Below are positions 26,106 through 32,826 of a stretch of 35,173 bases of DNA, piece after piece (position 1 is the first letter of the stretch; the number at the start of each line of letters is the position of its first letter). The notes beneath the pieces were generated by a model. It was not told where the DNA came from, ran no database searches, and worked only from the letters and a program-made list of their open reading frames with translations. Source of the DNA: an uncultured Lachnospiraceae bacterium (GTDB lineage: Bacteria; Bacillota; Clostridia; Lachnospirales; Lachnospiraceae); contig CACYXH010000015.1 of the NCBI GenBank assembly GCA_902778245.1, positions 1 through 35,173 of the forward strand. The letters run 5' to 3'. The position numbers and the translations under genes are program-made.

Positions 26106-26138
26106 TGTCTTTAGTTAATATTTGAAACCAGTGAGAAA

Positions 26139-26340
26139 GAGTAGTAGATTTTTCATAAGGTTACAGAGAGCTGCAGGGGGTGGAACTGCGGCGCCGGAGG
26201 AAAATCGAATGGACTTTTGAGGGCAAACCGAAATCTGTTGACTACAGTGAGATAGAGAGTAGGAGGCACCGGGAACGAGACCCGTTATCAATGAAGAGTG
26301 GGCTATGCCAAGTTGAGTGGTACCGCGCTGATAAGTCTTT
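26139..26340 (+). promoter_or_regulatory. T-box riboswitch leader, probably tRNA-Trp responsive
   Basis: The leader senses uncharged tRNA and lets transcription continue when the amino acid is scarce. The Stem I base pairs GTAG and AGATTT (26141-26151) with AAATCT and CTAC (26231-26245). AGAGAG lies at 26165-26170. The T-box proper is TGGTACCGCG at 26318-26327, which competes with the terminator that follows. The specifier region reads GAATGGACTTTTGAG at 26207-26221; aligned with known leaders (GAA, codon, then ACUCUUG-like) the codon is UGG (26210-26212), tryptophan. A shift by one base would give GGA, glycine. The UGGU of the T-box can pair with the G discriminator of tRNA-Trp by wobble but mismatches the U of tRNA-Gly. 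The TrpXYZ-like genes downstream fit tryptophan. Confidence 0.9.
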
Positions 26341-26344
26341 ATTT

Positions 26345-26377
26345 GCGTCTCAAGTAGTTTTACTTGAGGCGCTTTTT
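26345..26377 (+). terminator. Regulated intrinsic terminator of the T-box leader
   Basis: Arms at 26345-26356 and 26361-26372 form a 12-pair stem (one G-U) with a GTTT loop, followed by TTTTT at 26373-26377. It stands 17 bases after the T-box sequence, the usual place for the structure that forms when charged tRNA is present. The gene start lies 57 bases further on. Confidence 0.9.
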
Positions 26378-26433
26378 ACTTCTGTTTTTCATTGGAGATT
26401 ATATGAGCGAATTAAAAAAAGGAGGATTTTATT

Positions 26434-28014
26434 ATGAAAAAGAAAACACTGGCGCTTTTATTGAGCGCTGCTGTGGTTGCTGCCATGACGGCAGGCTGCG
26501 GATCAGGCGAAAAGGAGACGGAGGCTCCTAAGACAGAAGCTGTAACGGAGTCTGTGACGGAGGCTGCGCAGACGGAAACGGAAGAAGTGATCGAGGCCGT
26601 AACGACAGAAGCAGAGACGCATACTGAGGAAACTACTGAGGTTGCTGAGACGGAGACCGAGGAAGCAACCGAGGCCGTTGAAACCGAGACGGAGACCGAG
26701 ACCGAAAAAGCAACCGAGGCCGTTGAAACCGAGACGGAGACCGAGACCGAAAAAGCAACCGAGGCCGTTGAAACCGAGACGGAGACAGAGACCGAGGAAG
26801 CAACCGAGGCTGCTGAAACCGAGACGGAGACAGAGACCGAGGAAGCAACCGAGGCTGCTGAAACCGAGACGGAGACAGAGACCGAAGAAGCAACCGAGGC
26901 TGCTGAAACCGAGACGGAGACAGAGACCGAGGAAGCAACCGAGGCCGTTGAAACCGAGACAGAGACAGAGACAGAGGAAGCAACCGAGGCCGTTGAAACC
27001 GAGACAGAGACCGAAGAAGCAACTGAGGCCGTTGAAACTGAGACCGAAGCAGCAGAAACGGAAGAAGTGACGGAAGTTACCGCAGATGTATATGAGGGTG
27101 AGTTCACCATCGGTATTTCCCAGTTTGCTGAGCACGGCTCTTTGGACAATTGCAGAGAAGGCTTCCTGGAAGGTCTGGCAGAGGCCGGATTTGTAGAGGG
27201 AGAAAACCTCACGGTGGAATTCGACAATGCTCAGACAGATACCGGTACAGCCGGCCAGATTGCGGACAGCTATGTATCTGACAAGGTTGACCTGATCTGC
27301 GCCATTGCAACTCCAAGTGCTATGAGTGCTTATAACTCTGCGCTGAAGACAGATATTCCGGTTGTTTACACCGCAGTTTCCGATCCGGTTGCGGCAGGAC
27401 TGGCAAATGAGGATGGAACTTCTGTTGGAAACGCGACCGGTACTTCCGATAAACTTCCGGTGGAAGAGCAGCTTAAAATGATTCGTGAGATCCTTCCGGA
27501 TGCTGCCAAGATCGGTATCATTTACACTACCAGTGAAGCAAACTCTGTCAGCACCATTGAAGAGTACAAGGCAATCGCAGGTGAGTACGGATTTGAGATT
27601 GTTGAGACCGGCATCAACACTATTGCAGATGTGGATCTCGCGGCGGCTGATATGGTAGGGAAAGTTGACTGTATTTCCAACTTGACAGATAATACCGTGG
27701 TATCTGCGCTGCAGACGGTTTTGGCTTACGCCAATGAGGCACATATTCCGGTATTTGGAAGTGAAATTGAGCAGGTTAAAAATGGCTGCCTGGCTTCCAT
27801 GGGTATCGATTACATCTCTCTTGGAAGACAGACCGGAAATATGGCTGCAGCAATCCTGAAAGGGGAAGCGACTGCTGCCGATCTGAATTATCAGATCTGT
27901 GAAGGAGCAAATCTCTATGTAAACAAAGAAGTAGCTGACAATCTGGAGATCACCTTTGATGAGGATTATCTGGCAGGCGCTGCAGAAGTTTTTGAGAAAA
28001 TCGTAGTAGATTAA
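26434..28014 (+). CDS. trpX: ABC transporter substrate-binding lipoprotein, TrpX-like, with long Thr/Glu repeat stalk
   Basis: The N-terminus is a lipoprotein signal: KKK, a hydrophobic stretch, then MTAGC with Cys22 as the lipidation site. Residues 23-218 are a low-complexity acidic stretch made almost only of Thr, Glu, Ala and Val, including an array of 15-residue units from residue 76. The substrate-binding domain (about 219-526; start FTIGISQFAEHGSLDNCREGF, then YTAVSDPVAAGLA and VFGSEIEQVKNGCLASMGIDY) belongs to the ABC_sub_bind family (PF04392), which includes TrpX. The T-box leader and the following permease and ATPase support import of tryptophan. The start at 26434 follows AAAGGAGG. 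The stalk is about 200 residues longer than a plain lipoprotein linker, and would hold the binding domain away from the membrane within the wall. Tryptophan itself is inferred, not shown by binding residues. Confidence 0.88.
   Translation: MKKKTLALLLSAAVVAAMTAGCGSGEKETEAPKTEAVTESVTEAAQTETEEVIEAVTTEAETHTEETTEVAETETEEATEAVETETETETEKATEAVETETETETEKATEAVETETETETEEATEAAETETETETEEATEAAETETETETEEATEAAETETETETEEATEAVETETETETEEATEAVETETETEEATEAVETETEAAETEEVTEVTADVYEGEFTIGISQFAEHGSLDNCREGFLEGLAEAGFVEGENLTVEFDNAQTDTGTAGQIADSYVSDKVDLICAIATPSAMSAYNSALKTDIPVVYTAVSDPVAAGLANEDGTSVGNATGTSDKLPVEEQLKMIREILPDAAKIGIIYTTSEANSVSTIEEYKAIAGEYGFEIVETGINTIADVDLAAADMVGKVDCISNLTDNTVVSALQTVLAYANEAHIPVFGSEIEQVKNGCLASMGIDYISLGRQTGNMAAAILKGEATAADLNYQICEGANLYVNKEVADNLEITFDEDYLAGAAEVFEKIVVD
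26659..27012 (+). repeat. 45-bp tandem repeat array encoding Thr/Glu-rich 15-mers
   Basis: Seven full 45-base units lie end to end from 26659 to 26973, followed by a 39-base unit to 27012 and a decayed partial one. Each unit encodes E[E/K]ATEA[V/A] followed by four Glu-Thr pairs. Units fall into sub-types (Glu-Lys with Val; Glu-Glu with Ala; Glu-Glu with Val) that are grouped together, which shows local duplication. Neighbouring copies differ by very few bases, so the array is likely length-variable. It is coding repeat, not CRISPR: there are no spacers. Confidence 0.96.
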
Positions 28015-28031
28015 GTCTGGAGGATATCAAG

Positions 28032-28919
28032 TTGATACTCATCTTATTAAGTGTGTTGGAACAGGGAATGATCTATGCTATCATGGCTCTGGGCATCTAT
28101 ATTACTTATAAGATCTTGGACTTTCCAGATTTAACAGTAGACGGCAGCTTCCCTCTGGGGGCTGCTGTTGCTGCTGTCATGATCAGTAAAGATGTCAATC
28201 CGCTGCTGACACTGCCGGTATGTTTTCTGGTAGGAGCCATCGTCGGTGTCTGCACCGGTCTGATCCATGTAAAACTGAAAGTGAGGGATCTGCTGTCAGG
28301 TATTATCATGATGACAGCGCTGTACACAGCGGAGCTTCGCGTGGCCGGAAGGGCAAATCTTCCATTCTATAACAAGACCACTATATTTGACAATGATGTA
28401 GTGGATTCTGTTTTTCCGGAAGCTCTGGAGAAATACAAGACGGCTTTGATCATATTGCTCATTGTCCTTGCGGTAAAGTATATTTTGGACTGGTATCTTC
28501 ATACAAAGTCAGGATACATTCTGAGAGCGGTGGGTGACAATGAGGCTATTGTTACAGCGATGGCTGTAGATAAGGGAAAGATAAAAATCATAGGCCTTTC
28601 TATTGCCAACGGGCTGGTGGCCTTAAGCGGATGCGTCTATGCCCAGCAACAGCGATTCTTTGATGTGTCTATGGGCACCGGGACCATGGTAATTGGTCTG
28701 GCCAGTGTGATCATTGGAACCAGTCTGTTTCAGCGTTTCACTTTTTTCCGAGTGACTTCCAGCGTGGTCATAGGTTCTGTCCTGTACAAAGGATGCGTTG
28801 CCCTGGCGATCAAACTGGGCTTTGTCTCTGCTGACCTGAAATTTATCACGGCTTCTCTGTTTCTCATCATTTTGGTTTTGGGGAGAGAGCGGAAAAGGAA
28901 GGTGAAGGCAGATGCTTGA
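28032..28919 (+). CDS. trpY: ABC transporter permease, TrpY-like
   Basis: This is a membrane permease of the BPD_transp_2 (branched-chain/ribose type) family, 295 residues with about eight to nine hydrophobic segments. It opens with LSVLEQGMIYAIMALGIYITYKIL and holds PDLTVDGSFPLGAAV and the loop GDNEAIVTAMAVD, which is the cytoplasmic segment that contacts the ATPase, then IGLSIANGLVALSG. The start is TTG at 28032, with TGGAGGAT placed seven bases before it. It lies 17 bases after the lipoprotein gene and overlaps the ATPase start by 8 bases, so the three form one transporter. Confidence 0.9.
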   Translation: MILILLSVLEQGMIYAIMALGIYITYKILDFPDLTVDGSFPLGAAVAAVMISKDVNPLLTLPVCFLVGAIVGVCTGLIHVKLKVRDLLSGIIMMTALYTAELRVAGRANLPFYNKTTIFDNDVVDSVFPEALEKYKTALIILLIVLAVKYILDWYLHTKSGYILRAVGDNEAIVTAMAVDKGKIKIIGLSIANGLVALSGCVYAQQQRFFDVSMGTGTMVIGLASVIIGTSLFQRFTFFRVTSSVVIGSVLYKGCVALAIKLGFVSADLKFITASLFLIILVLGRERKRKVKADA

Positions 28920-29685
28920 GCTTCGGAATGTATCAAAATATTATAACATTGGAACTGTCAATGAAATGTGTCTTTTCAAGAACTTCAACCTGACTATAAA
29001 TGATGGTGAGTTTATCTCTGTAGTCGGGAGCAACGGCTCCGGAAAAACTTCCATGCTGAATATCATCTGCGGAAGCATTGATGTGGACAGTGGCGCGATC
29101 CTTCTGAATGGTGATGATATCACCAATAGGAAAGAGTATAAGCGATTGCAGAAAATCGGCCGTGTTTTCCAAAATCCGGCTATGGGAACCTGCGGGGGTA
29201 TGACGATCCTGGAAAACCTAAGCATTGCGGACAATAAAGGGATGCCCTATAATCTTACAAAAGGTATCCAGAAGAAAAGGGTCTCTTATTATAAAGAAAT
29301 GCTTTCCGAACTGAATTTGGGATTGGAAGACAAACTCAATGTAAAAGTGGGATCTCTGTCCGGAGGTCAGCGTCAGGCTCTGGCGCTTTTGATGTCAACG
29401 ATGACGCCTATCGACTTTTTGATCCTGGATGAACACACTGCTGCCCTGGATCCCAAGACTGCGGAAATAAACATGCAGCTTACAGACCGCCTTGTGAGGG
29501 AAAAAGGTGTGACCACCATCATGGTGACCCACAACCTGCGCTACGCGGTGGAATACGGCGACCGCCTCATCATGATGCATGAGGGGAAAGCAATACTGGA
29601 TAAATCAGGAGAAGAAAAAGCCGGTACAAAAGTGGAAGATGTGCTGGACATCTTTAATGAAATCAGTGTGGAGAGCGGAAACTAA
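28912..29685 (+). CDS. trpZ: ABC transporter ATP-binding protein, TrpZ-like
   Basis: The ATPase subunit of the importer has 257 residues. Walker A is GSNGSGKTS, the Q-loop lies near VFQNPAMGTCGGMTI, the ABC signature is LSGGQRQAL, Walker B is DFLILDEHTAALDPKT (with His after the catalytic Glu), and the switch His is in MVTHNLRYAVEYGDRLIMM. All motifs needed for ATP hydrolysis are present. The ATG at 28912 overlaps the permease stop and follows AAGGTGAAGG. The gene ends 11 bases before the palindromic element at 29697; no other plus-strand gene follows. Confidence 0.93.
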   Translation: MLELRNVSKYYNIGTVNEMCLFKNFNLTINDGEFISVVGSNGSGKTSMLNIICGSIDVDSGAILLNGDDITNRKEYKRLQKIGRVFQNPAMGTCGGMTILENLSIADNKGMPYNLTKGIQKKRVSYYKEMLSELNLGLEDKLNVKVGSLSGGQRQALALLMSTMTPIDFLILDEHTAALDPKTAEINMQLTDRLVREKGVTTIMVTHNLRYAVEYGDRLIMMHEGKAILDKSGEEKAGTKVEDVLDIFNEISVESGN

Positions 29686-29696
29686 GTAAGAGGAGC

Positions 29697-29873
29697 TGTC
29701 GCATTAAGCATTTTATTGCATAAGTATTGTTTTCTGCAGAACGCTCTCGCTGCCCGTCATGCGTAGCGGATACTAACCTGTTTGCAGCGCAGAAGCTTGC
29801 AGCCAGGAAGTGCCGACGCATGACGAGGCTCTCAGAAAACAATATTTATGCAAAGTATGCATTTAGTGCGGCA
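29697..29873. repeat. Long imperfect palindrome (MITE-like or bidirectional terminator)
   Basis: A left arm at about 29697-29765 pairs with a right arm at about 29815-29873. The best blocks are 19 bases at 29718-29736 against 29832-29852 (18 of 19 identical as reverse complements) and CGTCATGCGT at 29755-29764 against its complement at 29816-29825. The centre (29766-29814) can fold further (CCTG and TGCA blocks). Total length is about 177 bases. It fills the gap between convergent trpZ and aroA and supplies the last codons and stop of aroA. No transposase is seen. It resembles a non-autonomous palindromic repeat; presence of other copies cannot be tested here. Confidence 0.8.
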
Positions 29874-31150
29874 CCCCCTTTTAATTGGTTCAGATCTTCA
29901 TAGAAATTAGGATAGGAGATGCGGACGCAGTCCGCGTCTTTTATTTTTGTGGTTCCTTCCGCTGACAGGGCAGCTATGGCAAAGCTCATGGCAATGCGGT
30001 GGTCCAGGTGGCTGTCTATCTCGGCTCCGTGAACCGGTTTTCCACCGTGAATGATCATGCCGTCTTCCGTGGCTTCTACATTGACGCCCATGCGGGAGAG
30101 ATTCTCGGTCATGACCGCGATGCGGTTCGATTCTTTCACTTTCAGCTCTGAGGCGTCCTTTATAACCGTGGTTCCGTCCGCGAAGGCGGCCATCACAGCG
30201 ATAATGGGAAGCTCATCGATCAGGGTCGGAATAATTTCACCGCCAACTGTGGTGCCATGCAGCGAGCTGTATCTCACTAATAGATCCGCAGTGGGTTCTC
30301 CGCTGACGGTATTCTCATTCACACGGGTGATATCAGCTCCCATAGCCGCGCAGACTTTCAAAAGGCCGTCCCTTGTGGGATTCACGCCCACATTTTTTAC
30401 CAAAATTTCGGATCCGGGAACCAGAAGTCCGGCCGCTATAAAGTAAGCGGCGGAAGAAATGTCCCCCGGCACGATGACTTTCCGTCCTTCCAGCAGAGGA
30501 TCCGGCAATATGGAAGCTGTGGTTCCCTGGGAAGCAACGGAAGCTCCGAAGTAATTCAGCATCAATTCGGAATGATTCCTGGAAAGTATCGGCTCCGTCA
30601 CGCTGGTGACGCCGTCCGCATACATCCCGGCCAGAAGAACGCAGGACTTCACCTGGGCGGACGCCACAGGAGAATTATAGTGAACCGCCTTCAATTTTCT
30701 TCCCTGTATCTTCAGGGGAGCGCACCCGTTATGATTTACGCTGTCAATAGCAGCGTTCATCATGGAAAGCGGGGTTATGACGCGCTTCATGGGGCGTTTC
30801 TGTATAGAGGCGTCTCCAGTCACCCTGCAGTCAAAACTCTGACCTGCTAAAATACCTGACATAAGACGAATCGTTGTTCCACTGTTTCCTACATCCAGTA
30901 TATCGTTAGGGCTTTTAAGTCCATGAAGACCTTTTCCCAAAATTACAATGCGGTCTGGTTGATTATCAATTTCAATGCCCATTTGACGGAAACAGGAAAT
31001 AGTGGAGAGACAGTCCGCTCCTTGAAGAAAATTTGTAATCTCTGTGGTACCCTTCGCAAGAGAACCGAACATCACTGCACGGTGAGAAATTGATTTATCT
31101 CCCGGCACGGAAATCTCACCGCGCAAGGGAGTAGATTTTTCGATATTCAT
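29846..31150 (-). CDS. aroA: 3-phosphoshikimate 1-carboxyvinyltransferase (EPSP synthase)
   Basis: AroA joins shikimate 3-phosphate and phosphoenolpyruvate, the step before chorismate synthase. The product has 434 residues. The family blocks are VPGDKSISHRAVMFGSLAKG, VGNSGTTIRLMSGIL, GDASIQKRPM, the PEP-site LIDELPIIAVMAAFADG, LKVKESNRI and LDHRIAMSFAIAAL. The ATG at 31150 follows AGAAAGGA; an in-frame ATG at 31183 would lie inside tyrA and adds 11 unlike residues. The natural family end is near SYPNFYEDLNQLKGG; the final residues (AALNAYFA) and the stop are encoded by the palindromic element. tyrA ends 17 bases upstream, so both are one transcript. AroK, the previous pathway enzyme, is encoded on the other strand at 13785. 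Confidence 0.96.
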   Translation of the reverse strand: MNIEKSTPLRGEISVPGDKSISHRAVMFGSLAKGTTEITNFLQGADCLSTISCFRQMGIEIDNQPDRIVILGKGLHGLKSPNDILDVGNSGTTIRLMSGILAGQSFDCRVTGDASIQKRPMKRVITPLSMMNAAIDSVNHNGCAPLKIQGRKLKAVHYNSPVASAQVKSCVLLAGMYADGVTSVTEPILSRNHSELMLNYFGASVASQGTTASILPDPLLEGRKVIVPGDISSAAYFIAAGLLVPGSEILVKNVGVNPTRDGLLKVCAAMGADITRVNENTVSGEPTADLLVRYSSLHGTTVGGEIIPTLIDELPIIAVMAAFADGTTVIKDASELKVKESNRIAVMTENLSRMGVNVEATEDGMIIHGGKPVHGAEIDSHLDHRIAMSFAIAALSAEGTTKIKDADCVRISYPNFYEDLNQLKGGAALNAYFA

Positions 31151-31167
31151 AGTTTTATATTCCTTTC

Positions 31168-32271
31168 TCAGTTCGTCTCCCATACCTGATAACGGTGCTG
31201 ACGAAGAACCTCGGCAGCCGTCTTTGTAGTGGTTTCATCATAAAACTCGATGCGCAGCACGCCCTCTTCAAATTCCCGGTTGTGGACGATGCCGATGTTT
31301 TTTATGCTGATGCTATTGACAGCAAGAATTGTGGCAATCGTGGCGATGGCGCCGGATTCGTCAATGACATCACAGTAAATACGGTAGGATTTCTTGATGG
31401 TACCCAGAGAAGCGGAGGGAAAAGAATTTCGGTAATCCCTTGATTCTTCAAACATGCGGTAGATGGGAAGCCCCTCTTCCTTTTGCATGTGTTCTCTGGC
31501 CTGTGTCAAAAGGCGAATGAACTCGTCCATGACCTGGGAAATATTATCATGATTGTAAAGGCAGATCTGTTCCCACATTTCTGGAGAAGAGGAAGCGATC
31601 CTGGTAATATCTTTGAAGCCGCCTGCGGCAATCAGTTTCATGTGTTCCTCGGAGGAATCCAGATTATGTACGGTGTTCACCAGAGCGGAAGCGATCACAT
31701 GAGGCAGATGGCTGACCGCAGCGGTAATAAAATCATGTTCCCGGTAATCCAGAATTAGGGGAATGGCGCCAAAGGAGGCAGCCAGATCCCGGTATCTTTC
31801 CACCCATTCTTTCGGAACATCGGGGGAGGGGGTCAGAATATAATAAGCATTCTCAAACAGATGGTCGGTGGCGTTGGCAAGCCCTGTTTTTTCGGAACCG
31901 GTCATGGGATGGCCTCCGATAAACTGAGCATTCAATCCCAGGCGGTCCACCGCCTCATGAATGTTTGTCTTCACACTGCCTACGTCCGTCAGGACACAGT
32001 CTGGATTGATGACGCCTTTCAGCTCTTCCAGCGCTTTGATATTATTTCCCACAGGGGCGCAGAGGAAGATATAATCGCACTCGGTAAATTTCGGATCGTG
32101 GGTAGAGGCACATACCTCATCGATCAATCCCTGAGAGAGAGCGGCATCGGTGGTAGCTTTCGTTCTGGTATAAGCATAAATTTTGCAGTCCCCCTGAATT
32201 TTTTTCAAGGTTTTAGCCATAGAACCGCCGATCAGGCCAAGACCGACAAAACCATAAATAAATTGTTTCAT
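31168..32271 (-). CDS. tyrA: Prephenate dehydrogenase with C-terminal ACT domain
   Basis: TyrA oxidatively decarboxylates prephenate to 4-hydroxyphenylpyruvate for tyrosine. The 367-residue protein has a Rossmann start (YGFVGLGLIGGSMAKTL), the prephenate-site segment FIGGHPMTGSEKTG, and SHLPHVIASAL with the catalytic-site His. The helical dimer domain has FKDITRIASSSPEMW, and an ACT domain follows (about 296-367; IYCDVIDESGAIATIATIL), likely for tyrosine feedback. No chorismate mutase domain is fused to it. The ATG at 32271 follows TGGAGTG at eight bases. It depends on prephenate from a chorismate mutase, which matters because the PheA mutase domain here looks defective. Confidence 0.95.
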   Translation of the reverse strand: MKQFIYGFVGLGLIGGSMAKTLKKIQGDCKIYAYTRTKATTDAALSQGLIDEVCASTHDPKFTECDYIFLCAPVGNNIKALEELKGVINPDCVLTDVGSVKTNIHEAVDRLGLNAQFIGGHPMTGSEKTGLANATDHLFENAYYILTPSPDVPKEWVERYRDLAASFGAIPLILDYREHDFITAAVSHLPHVIASALVNTVHNLDSSEEHMKLIAAGGFKDITRIASSSPEMWEQICLYNHDNISQVMDEFIRLLTQAREHMQKEEGLPIYRMFEESRDYRNSFPSASLGTIKKSYRIYCDVIDESGAIATIATILAVNSISIKNIGIVHNREFEEGVLRIEFYDETTTKTAAEVLRQHRYQVWETN

Positions 32272-32312
32272 AATTAAGACACTCCATTTCGATTATGCAA
32301 AGAACACGCTCC

Positions 32313-32341
32313 ATTCTACTATGAATCTGAAGGGCTGTCAA
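32313..32341 (-). promoter_or_regulatory. Sigma-A promoter for tyrA-aroA
   Basis: On the minus strand: TTGACA (32341-32336), a 17-base spacer and TAGAAT (32318-32313), about 40 bases before the tyrA start. The -35 box is perfect and the -10 has five matches. It overlaps the stop codon of the upstream yfhO part, so tyrA-aroA can be expressed separately. No T-box or other leader fits in the short 5' region. Confidence 0.75.
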
Positions 32342-32820
32342 ACGGGGAAGGGGATGTCTTTTCGCCTGCCGCGTTTGAAATTTGTAATCAGTAGAATAAG
32401 AAGAGAGAGCAGACTGACCAGCGCTCCTGCAGTAAGACCGGGAACGTGATAGGTCAGCGTGATCGAATGTTCTCCCTCCGGCACTCGAAAACCGATCAGA
32501 TTATCGCACAGCAGCAAGGTTTGCGTGGGTTCTCCGTCAATTGCTGCCGTCCATCCGCCATCCTGGGTGATCGTAGCGCAGATCAGACCTTCGGATGGCA
32601 TGGAAATGATACCTTCCACTTCCGTATCTCCTGCGGAAGTAATATTCAAAGAAGAAGAGCGAAGAGAGGTGATCGCCTGCTGCCATACGTCGTTGTGGAA
32701 GAGATAGAGATGGATTCCGCAGGAACCGCTCATCGAGCCGGATACGCGCATGGTAACAGAAAGACGGGTGCCTGCAGGAAAGGTACCAATATAGGCGTGA
32801 TTGTCGGTTGGAACATCCAT
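32338..32820 (-). CDS. YfhO-like membrane protein, C-terminal part after an in-frame amber codon
   Basis: This 160-residue reading frame continues exactly in the frame of the larger piece upstream (32824-34938). It is separated from it by one TAG codon and one Thr codon. It holds the rest of the extracytoplasmic beta-rich domain (DGGWTAAIDGEPTQTLLLCDNLIGF and VPEGEHSITLTYHVPGL, both YfhO-family patterns) and the last membrane helix (GALVSLLSLLILLI) with a basic tail. Its ATG (32820) comes three bases after the TAG, with a weak GGGATGG upstream, so restart after termination is possible. Alone it lacks a signal peptide and the catalytic half, so it should not work as a separate protein. Confidence 0.75.
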   Translation of the reverse strand: MDVPTDNHAYIGTFPAGTRLSVTMRVSGSMSGSCGIHLYLFHNDVWQQAITSLRSSSLNITSAGDTEVEGIISMPSEGLICATITQDGGWTAAIDGEPTQTLLLCDNLIGFRVPEGEHSITLTYHVPGLTAGALVSLLSLLILLITNFKRGRRKDIPFPV

Positions 32821-32823
32821 AGT

Positions 32824-32826
32824 CTA
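32824..32826 (-). other. In-frame TAG dividing the yfhO-like gene
   Basis: The minus strand reads Gly-Gly-Ser, TAG, Thr, Met-Asp-Val, with no frame change. Both sides together give about 865 residues, close to Bacillus YfhO as I recall it (about 860). A single change (for example CAG or TGG to TAG) explains it. Choices are a nonsense mutation, sequencing error, or suppression. Confidence 0.85.

Noticed and set aside
26659-27012. CRISPR-like periodicity
   Set aside because: Units are contiguous without spacers, in frame, and coding; this is a protein repeat.
26412-27744. Long minus-strand frames opposite the trpX repeats (271 and 413 codons)
   Set aside because: They exist because the 45-bp repeat has no stop in several frames. 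Their translations are monotonous Ser/Val or Leu/Gly/Phe repeats with no ribosome site or family match.
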